DNA of 64,000 nt. Origin: Borreliella californiensis. Its GTDB lineage: Bacteria > Spirochaetota > Spirochaetia > Borreliales > Borreliaceae. Location: positions 371,329 to 435,328 of the forward strand of contig NZ_JACHFB010000002.1 in the NCBI RefSeq assembly GCF_014205885.1, given 5' to 3'. This document shows, in pieces, positions 46,080 to 55,556 of this stretch. Positions within the stretch are counted from its first letter, which is position 1. Each line of letters starts with the position of its first letter. A model generated the notes under the pieces. The model ran no database searches and was not told the DNA's origin. It was given only the letters and a program-made list of their open reading frames with translations. Made by a program: the position numbers and the translations under genes.

Positions 46080-47057
46080 ATGATAAGACTTAAGAAAGAA
46101 TTTATTGTTAAAGAAAATGCTTTAAGATTAGATCTTTACTTGTCAAGCAATTTAGAGGCTTTTACTAGAAGTCAGATCAAAAGAAGAAATGTAGAAGCGT
46201 TTAAAAAGAGTAATGGAAAATTTTTGAAGATAAAATTGTCCAAGCCTGTTTTTAAAGACGATGAAATACTAATTGAATTTGACGAGGAAGGTAGTCAAAT
46301 TGATTGCCTTAGGCCGAGTAATATCCCCGTTGCTATAATTTATGAAGATTCTAATGTTATTGTTTTAAATAAACCACAAGGAATTTTGAGTCATCCTGGA
46401 ATATCGCATTGGGATGATACTGTTGTGAATTTTCTTTTATATCATATAAAAAGTTTGAAAGTTAATTTTAATGAAGAAAAAATTAGACCTGGAATTGTTC
46501 ATAGATTAGACAAAGATACTTCTGGAGTACTAATTTGTGCAAAAAACATTAGCACATTAAGATTTTTAGCTCAGCAGTTTAAAGATAAAAGGACAAATAA
46601 AGTTTACATTGCAATTGTTAAGGGTAATTTTAATAGTTTTTTTGGAAGTATTGAATCTTTTATAGATAGAGATAAGCACAATAGGAAAAGATTTAGTGTT
46701 TCTAAAGATAGAGGTAAAAAGGCATTAACTGAATATAAATTGTTGCTCAATTTTGGGGAATATTCTCTTTTAGCTTTAAAGCCTAAAACCGGGCGTACTC
46801 ATCAATTGAGGGTTCATATGAAATATCTTAATTTTCCAATATTGGGAGATGAGGTTTATGGCAGAGTAGACGGCAGTTTAAAAATCACTTTGATGCTTCA
46901 TTCTTATAAGCTTGAAATTGATATTGGAAACAAATCTTTTAGGAAATTCATTTCGGAATTTCCTAAAAGATTTGTTATTTTTTTGTCAAATTTTTACAAG
47001 AGCGATGAATTGAATTTGATTATTGATAATTTGGTTCTCTTTTTAAGAGATTTTTAA
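46080..47057 (+). CDS. RluA/RluD-family 23S rRNA pseudouridine synthase
   Basis: 325 residues. An S4-like RNA-binding domain (about 1-75) precedes the catalytic domain. The signature GIVHRLDKDTSGVLICAK carries the catalytic Asp, and PKTGRTHQLRVHMKYL the conserved Arg-rich motif. Which uridines are targeted cannot be told from sequence. ATG 46080 gives a normal N-terminus; an upstream in-frame TTG lies inside the previous gene. A 20-bp perfect hairpin followed by seven Ts lies in the coding region about 70 bases before the stop. Corresponds to BB_0018. Confidence 0.9.
   Translation: MIRLKKEFIVKENALRLDLYLSSNLEAFTRSQIKRRNVEAFKKSNGKFLKIKLSKPVFKDDEILIEFDEEGSQIDCLRPSNIPVAIIYEDSNVIVLNKPQGILSHPGISHWDDTVVNFLLYHIKSLKVNFNEEKIRPGIVHRLDKDTSGVLICAKNISTLRFLAQQFKDKRTNKVYIAIVKGNFNSFFGSIESFIDRDKHNRKRFSVSKDRGKKALTEYKLLLNFGEYSLLALKPKTGRTHQLRVHMKYLNFPILGDEVYGRVDGSLKITLMLHSYKLEIDIGNKSFRKFISEFPKRFVIFLSNFYKSDELNLIIDNLVLFLRDF
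46929..46984 (+). terminator. Intrinsic-terminator-like hairpin inside a coding region
   Basis: Arms 46929-46948 and 46957-46976 are perfectly complementary (20 bp) around the 8-base loop CATTTCGG. An A and then seven Ts (46978-46984) follow on the plus strand only. The rluD-family frame continues to a stop at 47055-47057, so termination here would leave an mRNA without a stop codon. Confidence 0.7.
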
Positions 47058-48019
47058 TTTAAAATTTCTTGTTTTAATGGGATTGGATCAGTTATTATTT
47101 TGCCTCCAGTAATTTCATTAGTGTTAATAACAGTAATGAAACAATTTGGATCAACTTTTTGTGATATATACTTAATTCTTGATAAACGCATTATTGGAAC
47201 TACTATAAATACTATAGTTTTTTCTGTTCCTGCCCATGCCCCTTTTCCGCCTATTAATGTAGCAGCTAATTTCAACTTGTTTGTAAGAAGATAAGCAATT
47301 TCTTTTCCTTTATCTGAAATGATTAATATTGCTTTTTGATTGCCAAATCCAGTGCTTGTTTTGTCTGTCATGATAGATGTAACAAATGATGCTATTAGTG
47401 TGTAAAGGGCAATTTCAATATTAAAGAAAAATGTTGCAAGTATTAATACTGCTAGATTGACAATGAAGTTTGTTGTTCCAATGCTAATTGAATATTTTTC
47501 TTTAATAATCATAGCAATTATATCTGATCCCCCCGAAGATCCTTTGCCTTTAAATACTAGCCCAAGCCCAAGTCCAGAAATAAGTCCAGCTAGTATTGAT
47601 ACAAGCATCATATCGTTAAGATGTATTTTATTTTGTAAAAACTGGGAGTAGTTTATGATAATAGAATATAATCCCATTGAAATCCAACTTTGAATTATAA
47701 ATGTTATGTTTAAAAATTTTATTCCAATAAGAAATAAGGGTATGTTTAATGCAAATATTGTCCATCCTAAATTGAAGCTTAACAGGTAATGTAGCATTAA
47801 TGAAATGCCTCCAATCCCTCCACTAAGAAGTCCATGAGGAATATACAAAACATTGGTGGAAATTGCCATTAGTGCAGATCCTAAAGTTATTTGTATTGTG
47901 CTATCAAAAATTAATTTGGGATTTTTAGTTATAGTCTTTATTTTTTTTATTAGTATTATGAATAATAGTTTGAGTTTTTTTTTAATTCTACGACAACGTA
48001 TCTTTTTTTTCTTTTTCAT
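47054..48019 (-). CDS. YitT-family (DUF161/DUF2179) membrane protein
   Basis: 321 residues. A very basic N-terminus (KKKKKIRCRRIKKK) precedes about six membrane helices (35-215), with the family motifs IPHGLLSGGIGGISLML and GKGSSGGSDIIAMI. A soluble DUF2179 domain follows (about 230-320: AILIISDKGKEIAYLL, GGKGAWAG). YitT proteins are widespread in Firmicutes and spirochaetes; transport substrates are unknown. Its end overlaps the convergent pseudouridine synthase gene by four bases. Corresponds to BB_0017. Confidence 0.85.
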   Translation of the reverse strand: MKKKKKIRCRRIKKKLKLLFIILIKKIKTITKNPKLIFDSTIQITLGSALMAISTNVLYIPHGLLSGGIGGISLMLHYLLSFNLGWTIFALNIPLFLIGIKFLNITFIIQSWISMGLYSIIINYSQFLQNKIHLNDMMLVSILAGLISGLGLGLVFKGKGSSGGSDIIAMIIKEKYSISIGTTNFIVNLAVLILATFFFNIEIALYTLIASFVTSIMTDKTSTGFGNQKAILIISDKGKEIAYLLTNKLKLAATLIGGKGAWAGTEKTIVFIVVPIMRLSRIKYISQKVDPNCFITVINTNEITGGKIITDPIPLKQEILN

Positions 48020-48141
48020 CTTAATGTTAGAGTTACTTTTAAGCTACAAGCTAGTAATTTACTTGAATTCTATATTAATTTTGCAAAAAAAACAATTTTA
48101 TTCACTTTTTTTATATTTTTTGATATTATATTCATAAAACT

Positions 48142-48522
48142 ATGGCGATGAATTATGCAAGATTTACAGTATTAATAGTTCTGCTTTTTTTTTATATTTG
48201 GTTTTTTATTATCCTTAGGATGAAAAGAGTTAATCTGTTTTTGTTGGAAAAAATCCAAAATGGAGCAAAAATTTTGGATATTCGATCTCCCAAAGAATAT
48301 AGTAAGTCTCATTATTTGAAGTCAATTAACATTCCTTTTAATAATTTATTTGCTAAAAAGGATAAATTAGGTGATTTTGAATCTCAAATAATTGTTTATG
48401 GTAAAAGTTTTAATAAGTCTTACGAGGCTAAAAAAGTTTTAAAAAGTATGGGATTTAAGAATGTGTTTGTGGCTGGTACCTTGAAAGACATGCCACAAAC
48501 GAAAAAAAAAGAAGTTGGTTGA
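48142..48522 (+). CDS. Membrane-anchored rhodanese-like domain lacking the catalytic cysteine
   Basis: 126 residues. One N-terminal membrane helix (about 8-26) is followed by a rhodanese fold. [24 protein letters not shown] matches the usual LIDVRxxxEYxxGHIxGAxNIP, and [32 protein letters not shown] matches the active-site region. The loop reads YGKS where sulfurtransferases have YCxxG, so Gly87 replaces the sulfur-carrying cysteine and thiosulfate transfer is unlikely. Often annotated glpE. The stop overlaps the udk start. Corresponds to BB_0016. Confidence 0.8.
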   Translation: MAMNYARFTVLIVLLFFYIWFFIILRMKRVNLFLLEKIQNGAKILDIRSPKEYSKSHYLKSINIPFNNLFAKKDKLGDFESQIIVYGKSFNKSYEAKKVLKSMGFKNVFVAGTLKDMPQTKKKEVG

Positions 48523-49142
48523 TGGCTAAGATTATTGGGATATCTGGTGGTTCTGGAAGTGGAAAAACTACAGTTGTAAGCAAGATTAGTGAATTTATTC
48601 CAGAATTTGTCCTTATTTCTCAAGATAATTACTATAAGAGCGTGGGTGATTATGAACATGAATTTTCTAAGGTAAATTTTGATCATCCAGACGCTTTTGA
48701 TAATAATTTGTTTTACGAGCATTTGAAATATTTAAAAAAAAATAGTCCAATAGATATGCCCCTTTACGATTTTATTAATCATAAAAGACAGCTTAAAACG
48801 GTTTTGGTTGTTCCAACACCTGTTATTATTGTTGAGGGTATTATGATTTTTGTTGAAGAGAGAGTAAGAAATTTAATAGATCTTAAAATATATATTGACA
48901 CCCCAAATGATATTAGATTTATTAGGCGCTTAAGAAGAGATATTTCTAAAAGAGGACGTACTGTAGAGTCGGTGATTGATCAGTATTTAAACACCACTAG
49001 ATGGGGTTATTATAGGTTTATTGAGCCTACTAAAGAATATGCTGATCTTATTATTCCTGAGGGAGGTCATAATGATAAAGCGCTTTATGTGCTTTCAACG
49101 TTTCTTAAGTCTTTAAGTAAAGAGGGACTAGATTTTACCTAA
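48522..49142 (+). CDS. udk: Uridine kinase
   Basis: A 206-residue nucleoside kinase phosphorylating uridine and cytidine. Walker A is [12 protein letters not shown], the substrate segment SQDNYYKS follows and FDHPDAFD is the conserved middle motif; RRDISKRGR matches the lid. It fits pyrimidine salvage in an organism known to lack de novo pyrimidine synthesis. ATG 48522 overlaps the previous stop (TGATG); an in-frame TTG immediately before it is less likely. Convergent with priA, overlapping by four bases. Corresponds to BB_0015. Confidence 0.95.
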   Translation: MAKIIGISGGSGSGKTTVVSKISEFIPEFVLISQDNYYKSVGDYEHEFSKVNFDHPDAFDNNLFYEHLKYLKKNSPIDMPLYDFINHKRQLKTVLVVPTPVIIVEGIMIFVEERVRNLIDLKIYIDTPNDIRFIRRLRRDISKRGRTVESVIDQYLNTTRWGYYRFIEPTKEYADLIIPEGGHNDKALYVLSTFLKSLSKEGLDFT

Positions 49143-51124
49143 ATTAATGATATTGGATAATAATCTATTTCAATGTAAACAGTATTTGTCTTTTTTACCT
49201 TTTCTTTTGTATTGTTAACTAATTTTTCAAGCAGGCTGTAGGATTTTGATAAGTATATTATATTGTATCTGTAATTTTTAGATATTTTCTTCATAATAGC
49301 TTCTGATGGGCCTAAGTGTTCAATTCCTTCTTGCAAAAATTCTTTAGATTTTTCAAAAAATTCCCAACATTTTTGTTTAGCAGATTCTTCATTTTTACTT
49401 CTAAATATAATTCTAATAATTTTGTTAAACGGAGGATAGTTCAATTTTTTCCTTATATCTAGTTCTTGTTCGTAAAATTGTTCATATTGGTTTTTATAAG
49501 CATATTTTATGGCGTAATAATTGGGATTTTTTGTTTGTATAATAATTGTGTTGTCATCTTTAAATCTTGCGGCTCTTCCCATAATTTGTGAGAGTGTTGT
49601 AAAAATTCTTTCGCTACTTCTAAAATCAGGTAGTCCCATTCCAATGTCTGCGTTGATTATACCTAGTGTTTTTATATTTTCAAAATTGAATCCTTTTGCG
49701 ATTATTTGTGTTCCAATAAGTATGTCTATTTCTTTATTTTCGAACTTATTTATTGAATCTATATTTTCTATTTTTCTAATATCGGAATCGATTCTTGCAA
49801 TTTTTGCATTTGGCAAAAATTTTTTTAATTCTTTTTCAACAAGTTGAATTCCATAAGTTTTGTATTTAATGTCTTTTGATTTGCATTGAGGACAATGGCT
49901 TGCTGTTTTTGTTTTATAACTACAATAGTGGCATAAAAGTTTGTTTTCTTTTTTGTGGTAAATCAATCCAAATGAGCAATTTGGACAATAGATTGTGTGC
50001 CCGCATTCGTTACATTCGAGATTTTTTAGATATCCTCTTTTATTAATGAAAATTAAAGATTGTCTTTTTTCATTTAAACTTTTTTGTATGCTGTATAACA
50101 GCTCTGATGAAATTGTGCTAGGTTCTTTTTTCATGTTTATTATTTTTATATCTTCTATTTTGCTTTGAGAGAATTTGTTTTGCATTATTATTTTTTTTAT
50201 TTGGTTATTTTTCATTGCATGGTATGCTTCAAGAGAAGGTGTTGCGCTTCCCATTACAAATTTGGCATTAAATTTTTTTTGCAAAAAAAATGATATATGT
50301 CTTGAGTGAAATCTTGGAATATTTTCAGATTTGTATGTAGTTTCGTGTTCTTCGTCCATAATTATTAATTTTAATTTGGTGAAAGGTAGCATTAGAACAC
50401 TTTTGATGCCAACTACAACCAAGCTTTCTCCATTTTTGACTTTATTCCATATTAAATTTTTATTAGAATTTGGAACTTTAGAGTTATATTCATAAATTTT
50501 ATGGCGCATATTTAATGTATGTTTTATTCTTTTTATTATTTGATATCCCAATGATATTTCAGGAATCAAAAAAAGTACTTGTTGTTCTAGTGCTAAATAG
50601 TATTCACACAATTTGATAAATATTTCAGTTTTTCCAGATCCAGGTATTCCAAAAAGGTAAAAAACATTAGTTGTTTCTGACTCTATAATTTCTTTGTAAA
50701 TATTTTGTTGTTCACTGTTTAGCTGAAGGCGCTTTTTATGATCTGAATGCTCATTTATTGAAGAAAATGTTTGGGAGTTGTTTTTAGATTTTGAATTTTT
50801 GGGCAATCCAAAGAATAAAGTTTCTCCAAATCCCGAAAATGTTTTTTTACTAATCCAATGTGCTAAATTAATGTTGTGTTCTGTTATTATTTTAGTTGTA
50901 TCTATTATTTTAATAATTTCTTTTATTTTGAATTCAAATTTTTCTTTGAATTTGTCTTCAAAATATTTTTTAATAATTATTCCAATTTTGTTAGATCCAT
51001 TAAAATTAACCATTACTCTTATTCCAATTTCTAGATTCAAGTTGAATCTGTAAAGAAAAAGTTTATTTAAAGGAATATTTATTGCAATTTCATAGTAATA
51101 AGTTGAATTATAATGCTCAACCAT
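49139..51124 (-). CDS. priA: Primosomal replication restart helicase PriA
   Basis: A 661-residue SF2 helicase that reloads the replisome at collapsed forks. It has an N-terminal DNA-binding domain (about 1-110), Walker [11 protein letters not shown] (about 153-162), the DEEH box [12 protein letters not shown] and zinc-binding cysteines in [13 protein letters not shown] and CHYC / CPQC. Helicase motifs [12 protein letters not shown] and QIMGRAARF are intact. It is the last gene of the reverse operon beginning with cdaA. Its start overlaps the preceding gene by eight bases. Corresponds to BB_0014. Confidence 0.96.
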   Translation of the reverse strand: MVEHYNSTYYYEIAINIPLNKLFLYRFNLNLEIGIRVMVNFNGSNKIGIIIKKYFEDKFKEKFEFKIKEIIKIIDTTKIITEHNINLAHWISKKTFSGFGETLFFGLPKNSKSKNNSQTFSSINEHSDHKKRLQLNSEQQNIYKEIIESETTNVFYLFGIPGSGKTEIFIKLCEYYLALEQQVLFLIPEISLGYQIIKRIKHTLNMRHKIYEYNSKVPNSNKNLIWNKVKNGESLVVVGIKSVLMLPFTKLKLIIMDEEHETTYKSENIPRFHSRHISFFLQKKFNAKFVMGSATPSLEAYHAMKNNQIKKIIMQNKFSQSKIEDIKIINMKKEPSTISSELLYSIQKSLNEKRQSLIFINKRGYLKNLECNECGHTIYCPNCSFGLIYHKKENKLLCHYCSYKTKTASHCPQCKSKDIKYKTYGIQLVEKELKKFLPNAKIARIDSDIRKIENIDSINKFENKEIDILIGTQIIAKGFNFENIKTLGIINADIGMGLPDFRSSERIFTTLSQIMGRAARFKDDNTIIIQTKNPNYYAIKYAYKNQYEQFYEQELDIRKKLNYPPFNKIIRIIFRSKNEESAKQKCWEFFEKSKEFLQEGIEHLGPSEAIMKKISKNYRYNIIYLSKSYSLLEKLVNNTKEKVKKTNTVYIEIDYYPISLI

Positions 51125-51716
51125 ATTTTATTATGCCTTTTATTATTTTTAAATCTTGCCATATTTCTTTTTTTAATTCTGGATTTTTTATTTGATTTGT
51201 AGGAAGATATGTAAAAACTAATGGAATGCCTTTAAATCTTAGTTCTATTCCTCTTACAATTTGAATTCTTAACGGTTGATTTAAGAAAAAATCTATTTCT
51301 TCGCAAGATAAAATTGCTTTAGGATTTTTGTTGCTTATTTCTAAGTTAAGTGATTCAATAGTATCTATTATTTTATAATTATGTATGTTTATGCTTTTGC
51401 ACCATTTTGTTATAATGTCCCTTGAAGGTTCGTTTAGATAGTTTTTGCTTACATATATTATGATATGGTCGTTTATACTTTTTTCTTGTAAGTTATTATT
51501 TAGCAATATTTTTGTTGAATTTTTGTTTTCTAAGGGTAATTTTTTAGGTTCTTTGCTATTTTCGGTTTTTTGATAAGTTTTAGTGTTTTTAGCTTTTTCT
51601 ATTTTTTGTTTAATTTCATTGTTTATTTCTTCAAAATTTTCTGTAATTTTGCCTTCGATATTATTTGTTAATATTTTAAGTAAAAAAAGTTTTTTAGTTA
51701 AAATATTATTATTCAT
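51117..51716 (-). CDS. Conserved hypothetical protein between truA and priA
   Basis: 199 residues with no signal peptide or membrane helix. Residues about 25-75 are Lys/Glu/Asn-rich and probably disordered. The C-terminal part (about 78-199) looks globular, with DHIIIYVSKNYLNEPSRD, KAILSCEEIDFFLNQPLRIQIVRGIELRF and KEIWQDLKIIKGI. I recognise no family. It overlaps truA and priA by eight bases each, so it is tightly coupled to both. Corresponds to BB_0013. Confidence 0.75.
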   Translation of the reverse strand: MNNNILTKKLFLLKILTNNIEGKITENFEEINNEIKQKIEKAKNTKTYQKTENSKEPKKLPLENKNSTKILLNNNLQEKSINDHIIIYVSKNYLNEPSRDIITKWCKSINIHNYKIIDTIESLNLEISNKNPKAILSCEEIDFFLNQPLRIQIVRGIELRFKGIPLVFTYLPTNQIKNPELKKEIWQDLKIIKGIIKYG

Positions 51717-52449
51717 AGTAAACCCTGTCTAAAAATAAAGCATTTGCAGGTGCAGTTGTTCTTGCAAGGTTTCTATTTTTGGATTTTAGTATTGTTTCAA
51801 AAGTAGAAATCGATTCGTTTTTTATTTCAATGTCCAGCATTGTGCCTATTATTGACCTTACCATTTTCCACAGAAAAGAGGATCCTATTATTTCAAAAAT
51901 AATATATTTCCCCCTTTTTTTAAATTTGGCAAAATGTATATGCCTGAATTTAGATTTGCTTTTATCTTTTATGCATGAAAATGTGGTAAAATCGTGGTTG
52001 CCAATCAATGTTTTAGCCATTTGGTTTAAATTGCTTATGTTTAGTTTTTTATTTACATAGTGAGCTTGATAGCTTTCCCAGGGATAGTAGTTGTCGCTGT
52101 TTAATATACAATAGCTGTATTTTCTTTTTTGGGCGCTAAAACGTGGATGAAATGAATTTTTCACATACTTGAGCTTTAGTATTTTTATACTGTTTTTTAA
52201 TAATATTGCATTTAAAGCTTTTTTTAGATTGTTTAGCTTAATATTAATACTCATATCAAAAGTTATTATTTGTCTTTTTGCATGAACGCCCTTATCTGTT
52301 CTTCCAGATGAATGAATTTTTACTTTTTTTTTGTTGATTTTCATTAGAGCTTTTTCAATTTCTCCTTGAACCGTAGACTTTGTTGGTTGTATTTGAAATC
52401 CATGGTATATAGATCCGTCGTAAGCGATTTCAGCCAGTATTTTTTTCAT
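51709..52449 (-). CDS. truA: tRNA pseudouridine synthase A
   Basis: A 246-residue enzyme forming pseudouridine at positions 38-40 of the tRNA anticodon arm. The catalytic Asp lies in SSGRTDKGVHAKRQ (about 47-60). Other family segments are YDGSIYHGFQIQP at the N-terminus and SFLWKMVRSIIGTMLDI near the C-terminus. It starts at the base following the stop of the DUF2225 gene. Corresponds to BB_0012 (formerly hisT). Confidence 0.96.
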   Translation of the reverse strand: MKKILAEIAYDGSIYHGFQIQPTKSTVQGEIEKALMKINKKKVKIHSSGRTDKGVHAKRQIITFDMSINIKLNNLKKALNAILLKNSIKILKLKYVKNSFHPRFSAQKRKYSYCILNSDNYYPWESYQAHYVNKKLNISNLNQMAKTLIGNHDFTTFSCIKDKSKSKFRHIHFAKFKKRGKYIIFEIIGSSFLWKMVRSIIGTMLDIEIKNESISTFETILKSKNRNLARTTAPANALFLDRVYYE

Positions 52450-53289
52450 TTATTTAAGATTTTTCATTTCCTTTGATATTTTAAAGTAAACTTCTTTGAT
52501 TTTATCTAAAAGTATTGAAGGCTTTTCTTTTGAAAATTTACCCATGCCTGCTATTTTAGAAAGAGTGGTTTTTATGTCGCTTAATTGTTTGTATCTGTAT
52601 TCCTTATTGTCTTTGTTCCCATAAAAGTATTCTAGAAGACCTGATAAGTATAGCACACTGTCATAGCCATAATTTTTATCTGTATCTGGGCCAAATATGG
52701 TTGATGTGCTAACAGGTTCTGAATTGTCTTTATCTTTTTCAATAACTAGTTTATAAAGATATGCAGCTTTGTGATAAAATATTTTTTGAAGATAATTATA
52801 GTTTTTGTTTGGCTCTTCTTTTTCAAGGTCTTCAAATGTCCAAGCGGCTCTTATTGCTGATTTTGCTTGATTTAACGTGGGGCTGTAATTCTTGTCTAAA
52901 TGCTCATAACATAGCATGGCAAGAATATAACTTGCAGCTCCTTCTTTTAATGTCCTAGGTTTACTGAAGTTGATCATGTTGTCAAAAATCGTATCTATTT
53001 TTTTTCTTTCGGATTTTTTATTTTGCAAAAATTCTTTTTTATTTTTAGGGATTGAATTAAATTCGCTTGGAAATGCTGCAAAGTAGCATTTTGGGCATAC
53101 TGTTACAGAATATATTCTAGGATAAATGATGCCATATTTGTCGTTTTTTATATACTCTCTTTTTAGATCAATTTTTAACTCTCCAGCTATTAATCTGCTA
53201 CTTCCAGTCAAAAATTCTTCTTTTTGAAATTTAAAAGAGCATACAGGGCATTCAATTTTTTCTTTTGTAAAATATGATATTTTTTTCAT
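52450..53289 (-). CDS. DUF2225 protein with two CxxC pairs
   Basis: 279 residues, cytosolic. C14-x2-C17 (IECPVCSFKF) and C65-x2-C68 (TVCPKCYFAAFP) form a probable zinc-binding N-terminal unit. The rest is alpha-helical with TPR-like spacing (AASYILAMLCYEHLDKN, FYHKAAYLYKLVIEKD). DUF2225 proteins occur in Firmicutes and spirochaetes, and their function is unknown. It lies between acpS and truA in a close-packed reverse operon. Corresponds to BB_0011. Confidence 0.8.
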   Translation of the reverse strand: MKKISYFTKEKIECPVCSFKFQKEEFLTGSSRLIAGELKIDLKREYIKNDKYGIIYPRIYSVTVCPKCYFAAFPSEFNSIPKNKKEFLQNKKSERKKIDTIFDNMINFSKPRTLKEGAASYILAMLCYEHLDKNYSPTLNQAKSAIRAAWTFEDLEKEEPNKNYNYLQKIFYHKAAYLYKLVIEKDKDNSEPVSTSTIFGPDTDKNYGYDSVLYLSGLLEYFYGNKDNKEYRYKQLSDIKTTLSKIAGMGKFSKEKPSILLDKIKEVYFKISKEMKNLK

Positions 53290-53293
53290 GAAT

Positions 53294-53668
53294 TTAATTT
53301 TCTACTATTACAAATGCAATAGCGTACTCCTTTTCATGGGATATTGTTAGGTATAGCTTTAAATTCATTTTTATTACAAATTTTTCAATTTCATTATGCA
53401 AATGAAATTCTGCATTTCCTTTTAAAGATTTTATTACCTCAATATCTTTAAGGGTATAATTTATTTTATATTGCAACATTGGGCTTAATGCTTTAATTAA
53501 AGATTCTTTAGCTGCAAATTTTCCAGCTAAACTTTCTATAATGTTGCCCCCTTTTAATTTAAAATTTTCAATTTCTTTATTTGTAAAGAACCTCTCCATT
53601 TTTTTTTTATTTTCTAAAAAATTTTTAAATCTTGCTACTTTTATTATATCACATCCTATTGACTTCAT
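53294..53668 (-). CDS. acpS: Holo-[acyl-carrier-protein] synthase
   Basis: A 124-residue trimeric phosphopantetheinyl transferase. The Mg ligand Asp is in [12 protein letters not shown] (D7), and the second motif [16 protein letters not shown] carries the Glu and Lys. It attaches 4'-phosphopantetheine to ACP. That is notable because Borrelia is known to lack fatty-acid synthesis, so the ACP must serve another purpose. Its start overlaps the YbbR gene by four bases. Corresponds to BB_0010. Confidence 0.93.
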   Translation of the reverse strand: MKSIGCDIIKVARFKNFLENKKKMERFFTNKEIENFKLKGGNIIESLAGKFAAKESLIKALSPMLQYKINYTLKDIEVIKSLKGNAEFHLHNEIEKFVIKMNLKLYLTISHEKEYAIAFVIVEN

Positions 53669-54669
53669 GGTTTGATCTCTGAGCTGTCAATTATTTCTAG
53701 TTTTATTTTTTTAGGTTCATAATCATATATTTCTGTTTCATTGATATTTTCTTTAAGAATTATATTTGTAGCAATGTTATAAATTCCGGGAGTTTTTATA
53801 TTTGCTAAATCAAAGGCAAGACTTATATTTTGATTGTTTATATGAGCTTTAATTTGTTTTTCAGAAAGTCTTGTTTTTATTTTTACAAACATTTTGTTTT
53901 CTGAGTTTATTATTTTTTCTTTATTTTTAATTTCAAGGCCATTTTTAAGATTATTAAAAATAAGATTAGGAGATTTAATTGTTGTATTTGAATATTTTTT
54001 GTTTAAATAAATATTGACTACCACATGGCTTTTTTCAAACATAACTAGAGGATTTGGTGGAACTACTTCAAGATAATCTGATACAAATAGGGTTCTTGTG
54101 TCAAACTCTTTTACGTTGGTTTGAATAGTGTTTATTTTTTTAAGTTCTTGTTCAGGTCCATATACTAATAAATTTTCAGGCAATATATTGTATTTTGCAA
54201 TAAAATATTCTCCCTTGCCATCTTTTTCTATAAGTTTAAACTTGGGTTCTATTTTGACTAATTTAGAGATTTTGTTATCAAGATTTAGCAATATATTTGT
54301 TTTTGAAAGCTTATATTCTGCAATGTGTATTGAGTTAAGATTTTTTATTTTTATTGGTAGCTTATAGTTTCCAGGAATCTTTATGTTTGATGCTTCAATA
54401 AATAATATTATTTTATTAAGATCAAGGTATTTTAAATCATCTTTATTGAGTTTTATTGTAATTTTGACTTTGCTAAAGTCTGGCATTTTCCCAAGAGTTA
54501 TTTGATCATTCAAGATAATTTTGAATTCTTTTTCAGTTGTTATTGATTCTATTTTGTTGAAATTAAATGCTACAAACATTAGAATAGCTATTAAAATGGA
54601 AATAGCTTTGTTTTGCCAATCATCAAATAGTAATTTTATTATATTTATTAATTTTTTGCCCATTTTCAT
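53665..54669 (-). CDS. YbbR/CdaR-like membrane-anchored protein
   Basis: 334 residues. One N-terminal membrane helix (about 18-36, [14 protein letters not shown]) precedes a periplasmic region of YbbR-type beta repeats. Family-like phrases are [29 protein letters not shown] and KINLKNLNSI-type strands. In Firmicutes, the YbbR protein CdaR regulates the diadenylate cyclase CdaA, and here the gene lies four bases downstream of cdaA. The regulatory role in Borrelia is inference from that context. Corresponds to BB_0009. Confidence 0.85.
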   Translation of the reverse strand: MKMGKKLINIIKLLFDDWQNKAISILIAILMFVAFNFNKIESITTEKEFKIILNDQITLGKMPDFSKVKITIKLNKDDLKYLDLNKIILFIEASNIKIPGNYKLPIKIKNLNSIHIAEYKLSKTNILLNLDNKISKLVKIEPKFKLIEKDGKGEYFIAKYNILPENLLVYGPEQELKKINTIQTNVKEFDTRTLFVSDYLEVVPPNPLVMFEKSHVVVNIYLNKKYSNTTIKSPNLIFNNLKNGLEIKNKEKIINSENKMFVKIKTRLSEKQIKAHINNQNISLAFDLANIKTPGIYNIATNIILKENINETEIYDYEPKKIKLEIIDSSEIKP

Positions 54670-54673
54670 TATT

Positions 54674-55444
54674 TTACTCTATTAACTCGAGATTTAACTT
54701 ATTTCTAATTTCACTTAAGCTTAAATTGTATTCCAATTTTGCATTGATTGTAATAGAAATAGACCCAGTCTCTTCGGAAGTTATTATTGTTATTGCATCC
54801 GAATTTTCAGAAATCCCAAGCCCTGCTCTGTGTCTTGTTCCAAACGCTTTGCTAATAGAATCAACATTAGATAATGGTAAAAATGAGCCTGCGTATTTTA
54901 ATTTATTTTTACTAATTATTACAGCTCCGTCGTGAAGAGGAGTTTCGCGCTCAAATAGTGATATTAGTAGTTCACTAGATATTAGCGCATCAATTTTAGT
55001 TCCTTTGTTTATTATTTGCTCCAACTGTATTTTTTTTTCAATGCATATCAGGCTGCCAGATTTGTTTTCAGACAGGTGTTTGACTGCTTTTAGGATTTCA
55101 GAAATAACTTTTAAAGTTTCTTCTTTTTTATTTGAAAGCTTAAAGGCTAAATTGAAATTTCCAATTTGCATTATTATTTTTTTTATTTCTTGATTAAAAA
55201 GTATGACTATTGCTATTGGTAATATATTGGCTATATAATTTAACAGCCAACTAATAGTATAGAGATTTAAATAATATGAGATAATTCCTATAGAGATGAT
55301 GATCAACATTCCTTTTAATAGATTTGTAGAATAAGAATTGATTACGTTTTTATATACGTAGTATACTAGGATGCTGATTAAGCTTAGATCTAAAGTTCTT
55401 GAAAAAGTATCTTTTATCTGATTTAAATCATTTATGTCTATCAT
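54674..55444 (-). CDS. cdaA: Diadenylate cyclase (c-di-AMP synthase)
   Basis: A 256-residue membrane enzyme making c-di-AMP from two ATP. Three N-terminal membrane helices (about 15-80) precede the DAC domain (about 95-250). Its catalytic motif is LHDGAVII (DGA), and GTRHRAGLG (RHR) and SEETGSIS contact the ligand. ATG 55444 is preferred to an in-frame TTG at 55459; neither has a strong ribosome site. It heads a seven-gene reverse operon through priA. c-di-AMP is essential and linked to envelope and osmolyte control in many bacteria. Corresponds to BB_0008. Confidence 0.94.
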   Translation of the reverse strand: MIDINDLNQIKDTFSRTLDLSLISILVYYVYKNVINSYSTNLLKGMLIIISIGIISYYLNLYTISWLLNYIANILPIAIVILFNQEIKKIIMQIGNFNLAFKLSNKKEETLKVISEILKAVKHLSENKSGSLICIEKKIQLEQIINKGTKIDALISSELLISLFERETPLHDGAVIISKNKLKYAGSFLPLSNVDSISKAFGTRHRAGLGISENSDAITIITSEETGSISITINAKLEYNLSLSEIRNKLNLELIE

Positions 55445-55556
55445 AAATTTTCTACTCAATGTGGAAACACTGTACTTATTAACCTATATTAGTATAATAT
55501 AAAATATATAAATAAGCATGGGTTGTAATTATTTAAATTAAATTGTTTTTTAATTT

